DNA of 64,000 nt from Streptomyces fagopyri (GCF_009498275.1 NZ_CP045643.1:434001-498000), one strand, 5' to 3'; shown: positions 1-10,728, counted from the stretch's first letter. Made by a program: numbers and translations. The notes: a model not told the origin generated them from the sequence alone.

Positions 1-824
1 CCCTGCTGCCCCGGAACTCCTCGTCCAACGGCGACCATCAGGGGTCCGGCACGACGACCGCGGGCGCACGACACGGCTTCCCCATACCGTCGGCATCCGC
101 CTCCACCGCGCGCCGCCTGCCGCCCGGCACAGCCTCACCGAAGGCGCCGGCAACGGGCGACCGCTCGTCGAGCCCTTCCACGAACCCCTCCGCCAAGGCC
201 GTCCCCGCCGCCCCGCCCCTCACGTGGACCGCGAACTCCCAGCTCTGGGAACTCGGTTGCGATCACGACTACGTCATCGACAAGGCGCCCCGGCAGGTGC
301 CGCCACCCCCGGCTCCGCAGGACGCCGCCCCCTGGGCGCGTACCCAGGACGCGGTGCACGGCGGCCAGACACTCGTCGCCCTCTCCGTCCAGGGGCGGAC
401 GGATGCGGCCGTCGTCCTGGAAGCGCTGCGGGTCCGCGTCGTGGGACGGGCCGCCCCGATGAAGGGCACCGTCTACTCCACAGGCCAGGGCTGCGGCAGT
501 GACATGAATCCCCGCTCGTTCGCCGTGGATCTGGACATGGACCGACCGATCGCCCGCTCCGTCCCGGGCGGTGAGGGCGGAACGAGCACTCCCGCGACAC
601 GCATGCCCTACCGGGTGTCCTCGAAGGATCCCGAGGTGCTGCTGGTCGACGCCCGCACCGCCGGCTGCGACTGCCGCTGGTATCTGGAGCTCGACTGGTC
701 CTCGCGGGGCCGCACCGGCACCGAGCGCGTCGACGACCACGGCGTCGCCTTCCGCACCAGCAGCATCAAGGGCCTGCCGCGCTACTGGTACGCGCGCGGC
801 GGCTGGACCCCTCTCACCAGCTGA
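1..824 (+). CDS. C-terminal part of a probable helix-turn-helix regulator with extracytoplasmic domain (5' end outside window)
   Basis: An open frame runs from base 3 to a TGA at 822-824 with no internal start that looks genuine, so the gene begins before the window. The first ~85 visible residues are a Ser/Thr/Pro/Ala-rich linker. A folded domain of about 180 residues follows, with the stretches LWELGCDHDYVID, VHGGQTLV and CDCRWYLELDWSS and several cysteines. From memory, this domain ends Streptomyces proteins that carry an N-terminal XRE-type HTH and one membrane helix, which would make it a sensor-like extracytoplasmic part. The HTH and helix lie outside the window, so the regulator label is an inference; a plain hypothetical protein is the alternative. 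Confidence 0.7.
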   Translation, partial: LLPRNSSSNGDHQGSGTTTAGARHGFPIPSASASTARRLPPGTASPKAPATGDRSSSPSTNPSAKAVPAAPPLTWTANSQLWELGCDHDYVIDKAPRQVPPPPAPQDAAPWARTQDAVHGGQTLVALSVQGRTDAAVVLEALRVRVVGRAAPMKGTVYSTGQGCGSDMNPRSFAVDLDMDRPIARSVPGGEGGTSTPATRMPYRVSSKDPEVLLVDARTAGCDCRWYLELDWSSRGRTGTERVDDHGVAFRTSSIKGLPRYWYARGGWTPLTS

Positions 825-1083
825 GCAGGGCCGACGGGACCGCTGCGACGCCTCCTCGCCCTGGTGCGCCCGCCACGGGTCGTGTGGCTCAGGACACCCG
901 TGACGGCGTGATCGAGACGCTCCGAGGGTCCGTGAAGGGGAATCCGCTGAGAGGGGTGAGGGACAGTCCCGGCAGGCGCGCAGCCCCTGGACGAGCCAGA
1001 GCGTCGCGGACCCGCCGGCATCCACGGGCCGAGTTGCCGGGCCCCGAGGCGCGCTCCGCCACAAGACCGAAGGAGACGGGCGG

Positions 1084-1797
1084 TCAGTGGCCGGCGCTCT
1101 GGCCACCGTCGACGGGCAGGATGACACCGGTGACGAAGGGGGCGTTCTCCAGGTAGATCACGGCGTCGACGATGTCGCTCGCTTCGCCCATGCGGCCCAC
1201 GGGGTGCAGGGCGTCGAGGAACTCATGGGTCTCGACGGCGTGCATGGGGGTCTTCATGACGCCGGGGGCGACGGCGTTGAAGCGGATGCCTCGGGTGGCG
1301 TACTCGATGGCGAGTGCCTTGGTGACGGACTGCAGGCCGCCCTTGGTCAGGGAGGCCAGGCTGCCATTGATGATGCCGATCGCGTGGTCGGCGTTGCTGG
1401 TGGTGATCTGGACGACGTGTCCGCCGCCCTGGGCGAGCATGTGCGGGATGGCCTGCTGGGTGATGCGGAAAAAGCCGCTGAGGTTCACGGCGACCAGTGA
1501 GGTGAAGTCGTCCTCGGTGAACTCGGTGAAGGGCTTGCCCACGTAGAACCCCGCGTTGTTGACCAGGGCGTCGATGCGGCCGAAGCGTTCGACGGCGGCC
1601 TCGATGACGCGCCTGCCGGTGTCGGGGGCGCCGATGTCGCCCCGCACCGTCAGCACGGCCGGATCATCGGAGGGGGCGATGCTGCGGGAGGTGGCGACGA
1701 CGGCGTAACCGAGCTTGCGGTAGGCCTCTACCAGCCCCGCCCCTATGCCCTGCGAACCGCCGGTGATGACCGCGACCTTCTGAACCTGCGTACTCAT
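1084..1797 (-). CDS. SDR-family NAD(P)-dependent oxidoreductase-like protein
   Basis: A 237-residue short-chain dehydrogenase/reductase. The dinucleotide-binding TGGSQGIG motif is near residue 12, NNAG is mid-protein and the C-terminus is VDGGQSAGH. ATG at 1797 is preferred over the upstream in-frame ATG because a GGAGGAG ribosome site sits 6-7 bases before it. The usual YxxxK catalytic pair reads ASLTK: Lys152 is present but Ala148 stands where the Tyr should be. I recall a group of actinobacterial SDRs with this ASLTKGGL sequence, so it is probably not a sequencing error, but classical carbonyl reduction is uncertain. The promoter holds overlapping palindromes (1838-1855), yet no regulator gene is adjacent. 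Substrate unknown. Confidence 0.88.
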   Translation of the reverse strand: MSTQVQKVAVITGGSQGIGAGLVEAYRKLGYAVVATSRSIAPSDDPAVLTVRGDIGAPDTGRRVIEAAVERFGRIDALVNNAGFYVGKPFTEFTEDDFTSLVAVNLSGFFRITQQAIPHMLAQGGGHVVQITTSNADHAIGIINGSLASLTKGGLQSVTKALAIEYATRGIRFNAVAPGVMKTPMHAVETHEFLDALHPVGRMGEASDIVDAVIYLENAPFVTGVILPVDGGQSAGH

Positions 1798-1837
1798 GTT
1801 TGTCTCCTCCAGGGAGGGTGAGTGTTCCGATCGAGTA

Positions 1838-1855
1838 GTCGACCGGTCGACCGGT
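1838..1855. promoter_or_regulatory. Two overlapping perfect palindromes upstream of the SDR gene
   Basis: GTCGACCGGTCGAC (1838-1851) and ACCGGTCGACCGGT (1842-1855) are each perfect palindromes sharing ten bases, 41-58 bases upstream of the SDR start and next to an A-rich tract. This arrangement is typical of TetR-family operators. No TetR gene lies beside it, so the cognate protein would act in trans. Confidence 0.55.
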
Positions 1856-2155
1856 AAAAAAATAAAACGCTCGTTCACTTACCGTCAAGCGTCACTCTCC
1901 GTGACCGAACTTCCCGGCTCGACGCCGGATCCGGCCAGGCATGGGGGCGGTGCGCCCTCCGGTCGGCGTTCCAGCAGTTCCGGCGGCCGAGTACTGTGGC
2001 TGAGGCCACAACGCGGAGCAGGGCTATGGGGGTGCGGCTTCGTCACAGCGGCAGGGGGGCGGATGCGGGTGCACCGTCCAGTGCGCGGCGTTGATCATGG
2101 CGACCCGGCGTCGCCGACCAGCTGTTCTCGAACCCGTCGACGCGCACACTTCGGA

Positions 2156-2788
2156 TCAAACGGTGGCTGTCAGAGGGGCGGCGGTTTCCCAGACGAACCC
2201 GTCCGGGTCGGTGAACGGGCTGATGGCGCCGGCGAGCACGATCCGGTGCGATCCGGCGCCGTCAGCGGGAACACCCGCGTCCTTGGCCAGAGCGCGGCGC
2301 TTGTAGAGGGCCAGCTTGACGGAACCCGGCCCGGTGGCGAACTCCACGTACTTGCCGCCGAAGCTCTTGCCCACGGTGAGGCCCTGCTCGACGTAGAACC
2401 GCTTGGTGGCCTTCACGTCCTCGACGCCCAGCAGGAGCACGAGCTCGTCGAAGTCCCGGCCGGCCGGGCCCGTGTCCTTCTTCGCCGACGTCGCGATCTT
2501 CCAGATCGTGCCGTCAGGGGCCTGAACGACGCCGCCGTAGCCCCACAGCGACTTCGAGGCGGGCTTGAGGGCGGTGGCGCCGGCGGCGAGGGCGGCGCCG
2601 ATCAGGGCGTCGACGTTGCCCGGCTGGGACACCACCAGTGACAGGGTGAACCCACGGAAGCCCGTCGTGGGGGCTTCGGAGGTACGTAGACGCACGTGCG
2701 ACGGGTCCAGCCCGAAGACGGTGGAGTAGAAGCGGGCGGCGGCCGTGGTGTCGGCCACCTCAAGGGTGACGGAATCGATGGACTTCAT
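2156..2788 (-). CDS. VOC-family (glyoxalase/bleomycin-resistance fold) protein, two domains
   Basis: A 210-residue protein with two vicinal-oxygen-chelate modules. The first starts MKSIDSVTLEVADTTAAARF and closes with APDGTIWKIA. The second runs from FDELVLLLGVEDVKATKRFY to TDPDGFVWETA. The start at 2788 fits the family; the upstream ATG would add 24 residues of low-complexity sequence. VOC proteins include glyoxalases, ring-cleaving dioxygenases and antibiotic-binding proteins. The conserved metal-binding His/Glu residues are not obvious in either half, so it may be non-catalytic or metal-free. It stands alone. Confidence 0.85.
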   Translation of the reverse strand: MKSIDSVTLEVADTTAAARFYSTVFGLDPSHVRLRTSEAPTTGFRGFTLSLVVSQPGNVDALIGAALAAGATALKPASKSLWGYGGVVQAPDGTIWKIATSAKKDTGPAGRDFDELVLLLGVEDVKATKRFYVEQGLTVGKSFGGKYVEFATGPGSVKLALYKRRALAKDAGVPADGAGSHRIVLAGAISPFTDPDGFVWETAAPLTATV

Positions 2789-3000
2789 GGCTACGACGGT
2801 AGGGGAGGCCGGGTCCCCCACGCTTCTCGAAAACTGCCCGGTCCGGCGGTCCGGTGCCACAAGCCCGACGGGTCCCCCGCCTCCACCCTGAATCCTCGAT
2901 CAGCCCCGGACGGCGTGCAGGGACGCGACGCGCTCACGAGGACCGGGTCCGCTTCCAGAGCGGCGGGCCCGGTCAAGTGGTGGCGTGACGCGGGATGTTC

Positions 3001-3231
3001 TCAACCGAACTCGCCCTCGCGCACACCGTCTCGGAACGCCGTCCATTCCTCCGCGGTGAACCGCAGAGGCTGCACGTCCCTGTTGTTCGAGTCACGGACC
3101 GCAACAGCTCCGCCGCCGAGGTCTGCCACCTCGACGCAGTCCGGCCTGTAGGGACCAGCACTCTTGCTGCTCTTGACCCAGCGCGCCTCCGCCAGGTCGC
3201 GCGCATACAGTTCAGCCTTTCTCGCTCGCAT
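3001..3231 (-). CDS. DUF397-domain protein
   Basis: A 76-residue protein with the DUF397 signature: RWVKSSKS near residue 18, CVEVADLGGGAVAVRDS in the middle and FTAEEWTAFRDGVREGEF at the end. Start ATG at 3231 follows a CGGAG site. DUF397 proteins are short actinobacterial proteins normally encoded directly after an XRE-family regulator, which they are thought to modulate. Here the upstream 580 bases hold no XRE gene, so this copy is orphaned. The biochemical role of the family is not firmly known. Confidence 0.88.
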   Translation of the reverse strand: MRARKAELYARDLAEARWVKSSKSAGPYRPDCVEVADLGGGAVAVRDSNNRDVQPLRFTAEEWTAFRDGVREGEFG

Positions 3232-3812
3232 CAGAAACTCCGTTCGATGCTCGGGTGCATAATTCCCCTTTTTCCACCCTTACCCTTTCGTGTCGACCTC
3301 GCAACTGGTCAAGTGGGGTACGGCCGATCGCGCCGGTGTATATGCCGATTACTTGCCGCCGGACCCGCGACATCCGACTTCCCCCCTTCGCGTCCGGGTC
3401 CCTGCGATACGGATCGCGCTGCCCGGTCGAGGGGGGCCTTTCGGCGTCACCTCGATACGCGGCCTGGCGCCTGCGGGCGGGCGGGCGAAGGGCAGCCGAC
3501 CGGGGCGATCCCAACTTCGAGGAGCTGGACGGCGACCGCACGGCGGCGTATCGGAGATGCGCGCGAAGCCGGCGTTCCCGGACCCTGCGGGCGTTTCGGG
3601 CTCGTCCCAACAGCGGTTCGTACCAACCTCGTTCGAGCGGCATCGGATCGGACTCCGACGGATGACATGCCCTTCCGTCATCGCCGGGCCCGCGGGCCCA
3701 TGTCTTCGTGGGCCGGCTGTGTGAGCCAACAGGCTCGGTCCGATCCGGCTCCTGTGGCGGGATGCGCAGGGCATCCCGCCACAGGGGCTGGACGGGGGCC
3801 GGGGCCGCTCGC
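3232..3812. other. Gene-free stretch upstream of the DUF397 gene
   Basis: No frame shows a recognisable protein on either strand, and no XRE-regulator remnant was found. It holds the promoter region of the DUF397 gene (an AT-richer patch near 3255-3360) and, at its far end, the terminator hairpin of the GH16 gene. Confidence 0.5.
3751..3785. terminator. Terminator hairpin after the GH16 gene
   Basis: A perfect 15-bp stem (CCTGTGGCGGGATGC at 3751-3765 with its complement at 3771-3785) and a 5-base loop, 28 bases past the stop codon of the GH16 gene. No long T tract follows, as is common for actinobacterial terminators. Confidence 0.85.
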
Positions 3813-5987
<2,175 letters not shown>

Positions 5988-6017
5988 GGCGTCTCCTGTG
6001 GGTTGGTCGCCGAATGA

Positions 6018-6029
6018 GAGAGCGCTCTC
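6018..6029. promoter_or_regulatory. LacI-type operator candidate upstream of GH16
   Basis: GAGAGCGCTCTC is a perfect 12-base palindrome with a central CG, 31 bases before the GH16 start. It resembles the CebR box (core GAGCGCTC) but lacks the full TGGGAGCGCTCCCA, so a different LacI-family sugar repressor, or weak CebR binding, is plausible. Confidence 0.6.
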
Positions 6030-6208
6030 CGGATGACTGATGGTTACGGCCTTGTTGCTGACACGTCAAGGCTGTGAACGGAATCGAGCGCCGAGCTTTC
6101 CCCGGTCGCGGTATGTCTTCAAGAAGTGAAGGCTCCTGAGCTGTACGGATCCGCAACACCCGTTATGTCCCCATGGGCCGGTGAATGGCTGAACGCGACG
6201 CACCGAGA

Positions 6209-6232
6209 GGCCCCGACAGCGGGATCGGGGCC
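6209..6232. terminator. Hairpin downstream of the alpha/beta hydrolase gene
   Basis: An 8-bp perfect stem (GGCCCCGA and its complement) with an 8-base loop, about 150 bases past the hydrolase stop. The distance makes the terminator role tentative. Confidence 0.35.
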
Positions 6233-6379
6233 GCGGCCGACTGACCACTGCTCACCGTTTCGCCACCCCGGCAGCGTCACGCAACCACATGACCCCCGCC
6301 GTCACAGTCGGACGACAGGGGTCACGGGTTGGTCATGACAGGCTCGTGCGGTGCAGGACCGGTACGGCTTCGCGCGTGA

Positions 6380-7324
6380 TCAGGGCTTGGCCGAGTACAC
6401 GACTCCGGCCAGGTTCTGGGCCGCGGAGCCCCAGACCTGGTCGTAGAGGGAGCTGTCGCCTCCCAAGGTGTAGAGCAGGTAGGCGGTGGTGATTCCCTGA
6501 GTGAGCTTCTGCTGGGCGGCGCGGGTGAGGGAGCCGCTGTCACAGCCGATGCCCGAGCTGTCGACGAACCCGCAGTGGAAACCGCCGGTGATGACGCGCA
6601 GTTGGGCGGGCGAGGGCTTCGCGTCGTACATCTTCTGCTGGTTGTCGGCGACGCCGGCGATGCTGTCCGCGCTGCCCGCGACGTACTGGGCGGGGATGTT
6701 CAGGGTGCCGGACGCGGCGACGGCGGAGGGGTTGGTCTCAGCGGCCGCCAGTGTGGAGACGGCTTTGGCGGCGCTGTTGCGGCCGGCGGCCAGCAGTGCG
6801 GCGCCACCACCCATCGAGTGGCCCGAGAGTCCGAGGTGCGCCGTGTCGACCCTACCCGCGAAACGAGAGCCGCTGGTGGTGTTCTGAGCCGTCAGCCAGG
6901 TGAGGGAGGCGTTGAGGTCGTCGGCGAATCCCGAGTGGCTGGGGAAGAGACCGCCCTGGGACTTGGGGGCGACCGTGATGAATCCCCAGGAGGCGTAGTG
7001 CTTGAGCAGGCTCTCGTACTTGGAGATGTCCTGGAAGAATCCGTGGCCGAAGGCGAGTCCGGGGTGCGATCCGGCGGCCACCGGGGCGTCGGCTCCGGCG
7101 GTCGTCCCCGGATACCAGACGCGGGCCGTGAACGAACGGCCCGCTGCGGACACCGTCAGATCGGTGTGGGTGACGGCGAACGATCCGGCGCTCGAGGGGT
7201 CCACCGCCGCGACGGCGGAGGGTGAGGCGGTGGCCGCGGTGGCGGCGGGTGACACAGCGAGCGCGGCTGCGAGGGTCAGCAGTAACGCCGGTACGGACAC
7301 GGTCCGTAGGAGTCCACGGAACAT
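6380..7324 (-). CDS. Secreted alpha/beta hydrolase (cutinase/PET-hydrolase or lipase-like)
   Basis: A 314-residue exported serine hydrolase. A typical signal peptide ends around AATA (residue ~30). The nucleophile motif GHSMGG puts Ser170 at the elbow; a late His lies in GGFHCGF and candidate acids in AGSADS. The order and the phrase FGHGFFQDISKYE resemble the actinobacterial polyester-hydrolase/chlorophyllase-like group that cleaves cutin-like esters and triacylglycerols outside the cell. ATG at 7324 follows GAAGGTGA. Next to a GH16 glucanase, cutin or other plant-surface esters are reasonable substrates, but substrate is inferred only. Confidence 0.85.
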   Translation of the reverse strand: MFRGLLRTVSVPALLLTLAAALAVSPAATAATASPSAVAAVDPSSAGSFAVTHTDLTVSAAGRSFTARVWYPGTTAGADAPVAAGSHPGLAFGHGFFQDISKYESLLKHYASWGFITVAPKSQGGLFPSHSGFADDLNASLTWLTAQNTTSGSRFAGRVDTAHLGLSGHSMGGGAALLAAGRNSAAKAVSTLAAAETNPSAVAASGTLNIPAQYVAGSADSIAGVADNQQKMYDAKPSPAQLRVITGGFHCGFVDSSGIGCDSGSLTRAAQQKLTQGITTAYLLYTLGGDSSLYDQVWGSAAQNLAGVVYSAKP

Positions 7325-7487
7325 GCGATCACCTTCTCAATGTGGGGGGATGGAAACACTCTTTCTCGGTCGAGCCCGTAGGTGAGCTCGCCGGCCGGGG
7401 CACGGGCTTGCGTGGGGAGCGGGCCGGGGTGAGGCGGGACGGTGCGCGGCGGGCTCGCACGCGCGTCCCGGACCGGGGGTGAACATC

Positions 7488-7526
7488 GGAGTGAGCGGCC
7501 GGTTCAGGGGGCCGGCCGCTCACTCC
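7488..7526. terminator. Strong terminator overlapping the 3' end of the decarboxylase-like gene
   Basis: A perfect 15-bp stem (GGAGTGAGCGGCCGG at 7488-7502, complement at 7512-7526) with a 9-base loop. The stop codon of the gene at 7504 lies in the loop and the last codons form one arm, so coding and terminator sequence overlap. Confidence 0.85.
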
Positions 7527-8160
7527 TTGCCCGTGGGGGGTCTGCGGCGGCTTCGCCGAACCGGATCTGGAAGTCGCTCAGTTCGACGCTGATCAGGGGA
7601 CGGCTGAGGCCCAGCGCCCACAAGGGGCCGCTGTCCGGCGCGCTCCAGTCGGCCCGCGCGAGGGAGAGAGTGGAACGCGACCGCACCGGAGTGGTCTTCA
7701 GCCTTCCGGACAAGGTCTGTGCCACGCGGTAGGACAGCGGCCAGCGGCCGGGCAGTCTCCTGCCGGGGCGGAAGGCTGCGCCGGCCAGAAGCCCGTCGTC
7801 GGACTTGGCGGAGGCTCTCAGGCCATCGCTCCTGTCCAGGTCGAAGTCAGCCATCTCCTTCGGGATGCCCCACAGGGCGCGACCACCCGCCTTCGAGGTC
7901 TCGCTGTCCACCCAGATGTCGGTGATGCACACGCGGGGGCGGGCTCCGACCCGTACGAGAACCGCCCGGAGCAGCTCGTTGTACGACAGGACGCTGTCGT
8001 TCTCGTAGACGACCCAGGCCGCTCCCACCACGCCGCGGCCTGCGACAGTGAGGGGACGTGTCCCGAGGGGGACCTCGGGCACCTCGTGTCGCGCCACCAG
8101 CCACATCGACAGGTACATCTGGCCGGCCAGCTGCCAGGGCTCCTTCGGATAGCCGGTCAC
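7504..8160 (-). CDS. Acetoacetate-decarboxylase-like protein
   Basis: About 218 residues. GTG at 8160 is chosen because it overlaps the stop of the upstream GMC oxidoreductase (GTGA), indicating translational coupling; the longer frame would add 49 residues of out-of-frame oxidoreductase sequence. Landmarks of the acetoacetate decarboxylase (ADC) fold include YNELLRAVLVRVG, CITDIWVDSETSKAGGRALWGIPKEMADF and the ending SVELSDFQIRFGE. In ADC-fold enzymes an active-site Lys forms a Schiff base; I cannot place it with certainty. Many ADC-like proteins act on other beta-keto or terpenoid substrates. Cotranscribed with a TetR regulator and a GMC oxidoreductase. Confidence 0.82.
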   Translation of the reverse strand: MTGYPKEPWQLAGQMYLSMWLVARHEVPEVPLGTRPLTVAGRGVVGAAWVVYENDSVLSYNELLRAVLVRVGARPRVCITDIWVDSETSKAGGRALWGIPKEMADFDLDRSDGLRASAKSDDGLLAGAAFRPGRRLPGRWPLSYRVAQTLSGRLKTTPVRSRSTLSLARADWSAPDSGPLWALGLSRPLISVELSDFQIRFGEAAADPPRARSERPAP

Positions 8161-9869
8161 GAGACGTCCTTTCCGGTGGGAGGCCGCAGACTCAGGGCAG
8201 CCGGAGCGCCGGCGGGCACCGCGGGATGACGCGGCGGGACCGGGGCGACGGTGCGGTACGGCTCGCCGGGGCCGGGGCGCGGATCGGCCTCCCCCTTGTT
8301 GGGCCACAGGGCGGTCGCTCGCTCGGCGAGGGCCGTGATCGTGAGGGACGGGTTGACGCCGAGGTTCGCGGAGATGGTGGAGCCGTCGATGACGTGCAGC
8401 CCGGGGTGGCCGTGCAAGCGGTGGTACGGGTCGACGACGCCGTTCCGCGCGCTGTCGCCGACGGCGCAGCCGCCGATGAGGTGGCCGGTGGTCGGAATGT
8501 CGAAGAGGTCACCCCAGGTTCCGCAGGCCTGCCCGCCGCTCAGAGCGGCCGCCTCTCGCGCCACCGCGTGGCCCGCGGGTATCCAGACGGGGTTGGGCGC
8601 GCCCTCTCCTTGACGACTGGTCAGCCTTCGTCGGCCGAGGAGGGTCCTTCGGGTGTATGTGGTCACGGAGTTGTCGACGGTCTGCATCACCAGCAGGACC
8701 ACGGTCTGCTGGGACCAGCGGCGTGGGTTGTGCAGTCGTGGCAGGCCGCGCGCGTTGCGGGCCATAGCGGCCAGTCCGAGCAGCAGCCGGGACCGGCCCG
8801 GTGCGGGGTCGACGAGTGTCGCGCCGAGCAGCCCCAGCAGATTGCTGCCCCGGCCGTAGCGAACGGGTTCGACATGTGTGGTGTCGTCCAGTCGCACCGA
8901 GGAGGTGATGGCGATGCCCCGGGTGTAGTCGGCGTCCTTGTGCTTCGAACGGACGGCCAGCACCGCTTCGGAGTTGGTGCGGGTGAGCCTCCCCAGTCGG
9001 GGTGACACCTGGGGCAGGGAACCGCGGTCGCGCAGCCGGTACAGCAGTCCCTGGGTCCCCAGGGCACCTGCGGCGAAGACCACGTTCCGGGCCGTGAGGG
9101 TTCGTCCGCGGCGTCGCGGTAAGGCGCCCGTACGCACCGAGGTGACGGCCCATCCCTCGCCGCGCCGGGTGACGTCCGTGACGGTGCGCTCCGGGAGGAC
9201 CGTGGCACCGGCACGTTCGGCGAGACCCAGGTAGTTCTTGGGCAGGGTGTTCTTGGCGTTGTGCCGGCACCCGGTCATGCACGCACCGCACTGCAGGCAG
9301 GCGGCCCGGTCGGGGCCCTCTCCGCCGAAGAAGGGGTCGGCGACGCGTGTTCCCGGCAGGGTACCGGGCGGGCCGAAGTGGACGCCCACGGGGGTGGGGC
9401 GGAAGGTGTGTTCACGGCCGAGACGGCGGGCGGTGTCCTTGAGCAGCCGGTCGGCGTCGGTGAAGACGGGGTTGGGGGTCACCCCGAGCATGCGGCGGGC
9501 CTGCGTGTAGTAGGGGGCGAGCTCGCTGCGCCAGTCGGTGAGCGCGGCCCAGGCCGATCCCTGATAGAAGGCGTCGGAGGGTTCGTAGAGGGTGTTGGCG
9601 TAGCCCAGGGAGCCGCCGCCGACCCCGGCTCCGGTCAGGACCAGGATGTCTCCGAGCAGGGTCATACGCAGGATGCCCCGGCAGCCGAGCCGGGGAGCGA
9701 AGAGGTAGTCACGCACGTGCCAGGAGGTACGGGGGAAGTCCGCGTCGGCGAAACGGCGGCCGGCCTCCAGCACGCCGACCCGGTAGCCCTTTTCCGTGAG
9801 CCGCAGGGCGGTGACGCTGCCGCCGAATCCGGAGCCGACGACCAGTACGTCGTAGTCGAATTCGCTCAT
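8157..9869 (-). CDS. GMC-family FAD-dependent oxidoreductase (cholesterol-oxidase-like)
   Basis: A 570-residue flavoprotein. The N-terminal FAD-binding motif VVGSGFGG is at residues 10-17. GAGVGGGS follows around residue 80, and the GMC C-terminal signature IDGSTISANLGVNPSLTITALAER closes the protein. A cysteine cluster CLQCGACMTGC lies near residues 190-200; it is found in a subgroup of GMC-like dehydrogenases and looks metal- or cluster-binding. Relatives oxidise sterols, alcohols or sugars. Its start overlaps the TetR stop (ATGA at 9866-9869) and its end overlaps the decarboxylase-like gene, giving a tightly coupled three-gene operon. Confidence 0.9.
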   Translation of the reverse strand: MSEFDYDVLVVGSGFGGSVTALRLTEKGYRVGVLEAGRRFADADFPRTSWHVRDYLFAPRLGCRGILRMTLLGDILVLTGAGVGGGSLGYANTLYEPSDAFYQGSAWAALTDWRSELAPYYTQARRMLGVTPNPVFTDADRLLKDTARRLGREHTFRPTPVGVHFGPPGTLPGTRVADPFFGGEGPDRAACLQCGACMTGCRHNAKNTLPKNYLGLAERAGATVLPERTVTDVTRRGEGWAVTSVRTGALPRRRGRTLTARNVVFAAGALGTQGLLYRLRDRGSLPQVSPRLGRLTRTNSEAVLAVRSKHKDADYTRGIAITSSVRLDDTTHVEPVRYGRGSNLLGLLGATLVDPAPGRSRLLLGLAAMARNARGLPRLHNPRRWSQQTVVLLVMQTVDNSVTTYTRRTLLGRRRLTSRQGEGAPNPVWIPAGHAVAREAAALSGGQACGTWGDLFDIPTTGHLIGGCAVGDSARNGVVDPYHRLHGHPGLHVIDGSTISANLGVNPSLTITALAERATALWPNKGEADPRPGPGEPYRTVAPVPPRHPAVPAGAPAALSLRPPTGKDVS

Positions 9870-10519
9870 CGCCCGCTCCGTGAAACGAAGTCGGCGAGCA
9901 GGGGGGTGACGAGCCGTGCGATGTTCTCCCGGCGGATCTCGGGGTTCTCTCCCACGAGGGGCACCGGGCCCTCGCTTCCCGGGGCGTGCGGAGCGAGGGC
10001 GAGATGCGGCAGGAGGACGAGCAGGAGCGACAGCAGGGCGTCCACGTCGGCGTCCTTGCGCAGGTCCCCGGTCTCCACGGCCCTCTCGACCAGGGGACGC
10101 AGACCGACGAGGTAGATCTCCTGGACGGGGGCACGCACCGCGTCACGGACCGACGGGTTCATCTCCATGTTGGTCGCCGCGGTGACCCCGCGTTCCAGTG
10201 GGTGCGTGGTGAAGTAGTCGAGCCACGCGCCCAGGGCGTCCGTCAAGTGGGCGGAGAACTCGGTGGAACCGTCGTACCCCTCGAGCCAGGGACGCATCTC
10301 GGCGTAGATGCGCAGCGAGGTCTGCTCGGCCACGTAGGCGAACAGGTCGAGTTTTCCTGCGAAGTACTGGAAGAGCGAGCCCTTGGCGACGCCCGCCTCA
10401 CGGGCGATGACGTTGAGGCTCCCGGTGGAGTAGCCGTGCGTGCCGAACTCGTCCATCGCGGCGACCAGGACGCGCTCTCGTCGGACCGGCGACAGGCCTG
10501 TCCAGGTGGTGGTGGGCAT
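9866..10519 (-). CDS. TetR/AcrR-family transcriptional regulator
   Basis: A 217-residue regulator. The N-terminal TetR helix-turn-helix is clear: RRERVLVAAMDEFGTHGYSTGS, then IAREAGVAKGSLFQYFAGK around residues 12-55. The C-terminal two-thirds are the variable ligand-binding helices. It is the first gene of the operon with the GMC oxidoreductase and the decarboxylase-like gene. A perfect TetR-type inverted repeat lies 16-47 bases upstream of its start, so autorepression and control of the divergent monooxygenase are likely. Confidence 0.93.
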   Translation of the reverse strand: MPTTTWTGLSPVRRERVLVAAMDEFGTHGYSTGSLNVIAREAGVAKGSLFQYFAGKLDLFAYVAEQTSLRIYAEMRPWLEGYDGSTEFSAHLTDALGAWLDYFTTHPLERGVTAATNMEMNPSVRDAVRAPVQEIYLVGLRPLVERAVETGDLRKDADVDALLSLLLVLLPHLALAPHAPGSEGPVPLVGENPEIRRENIARLVTPLLADFVSRSGR

Positions 10520-10534
10520 GGGGTGCTCCCGCGG

Positions 10535-10566
10535 ATGACCGGGCGGTCATGTGACCGCCCGGTCAT
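10535..10566. promoter_or_regulatory. TetR operator, long perfect inverted repeat
   Basis: Two 15-base arms (10535-10549 and 10552-10566), perfectly complementary around a 2-base centre. Each arm is itself a near-palindrome of the form TGACCGxxCGGTCA, so it may bind two repressor dimers. It sits in the 209-base gap between the TetR gene and the divergent monooxygenase. Confidence 0.8.
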
Positions 10567-10681
10567 CGTGGAGGCGCCGGCCCTCGGTGTCAACGGTCGT
10601 GACACAAAAGGCTGTTGGGCCCCGAGGGTCGCGCCTGGGCGCGGCACGGCCATTGACAACGGATGGAGCACCGAGCCAGCC

Positions 10682-10699
10682 TGTGACCACCTGGTCACA
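10682..10699. promoter_or_regulatory. Second inverted repeat near the monooxygenase start
   Basis: TGTGACCA and TGGTCACA flank a 2-base centre, 29 bases before the monooxygenase ATG. It shares the TGACC core with the operator at 10535-10566 and may be a second TetR site over this promoter. Confidence 0.55.
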
Positions 10700-10728
10700 T
10701 GACCCGGTGCCGGCAGGAAGGATCCGTC

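Larger units (their letters stand above)
5988..6379. other. Intergenic region between the secreted hydrolase and GH16
   Basis: No supported gene. It contains the GH16 promoter/operator and a GC-rich hairpin at 6209-6232. ORFs in this stretch have no protein-like composition. Confidence 0.5.
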
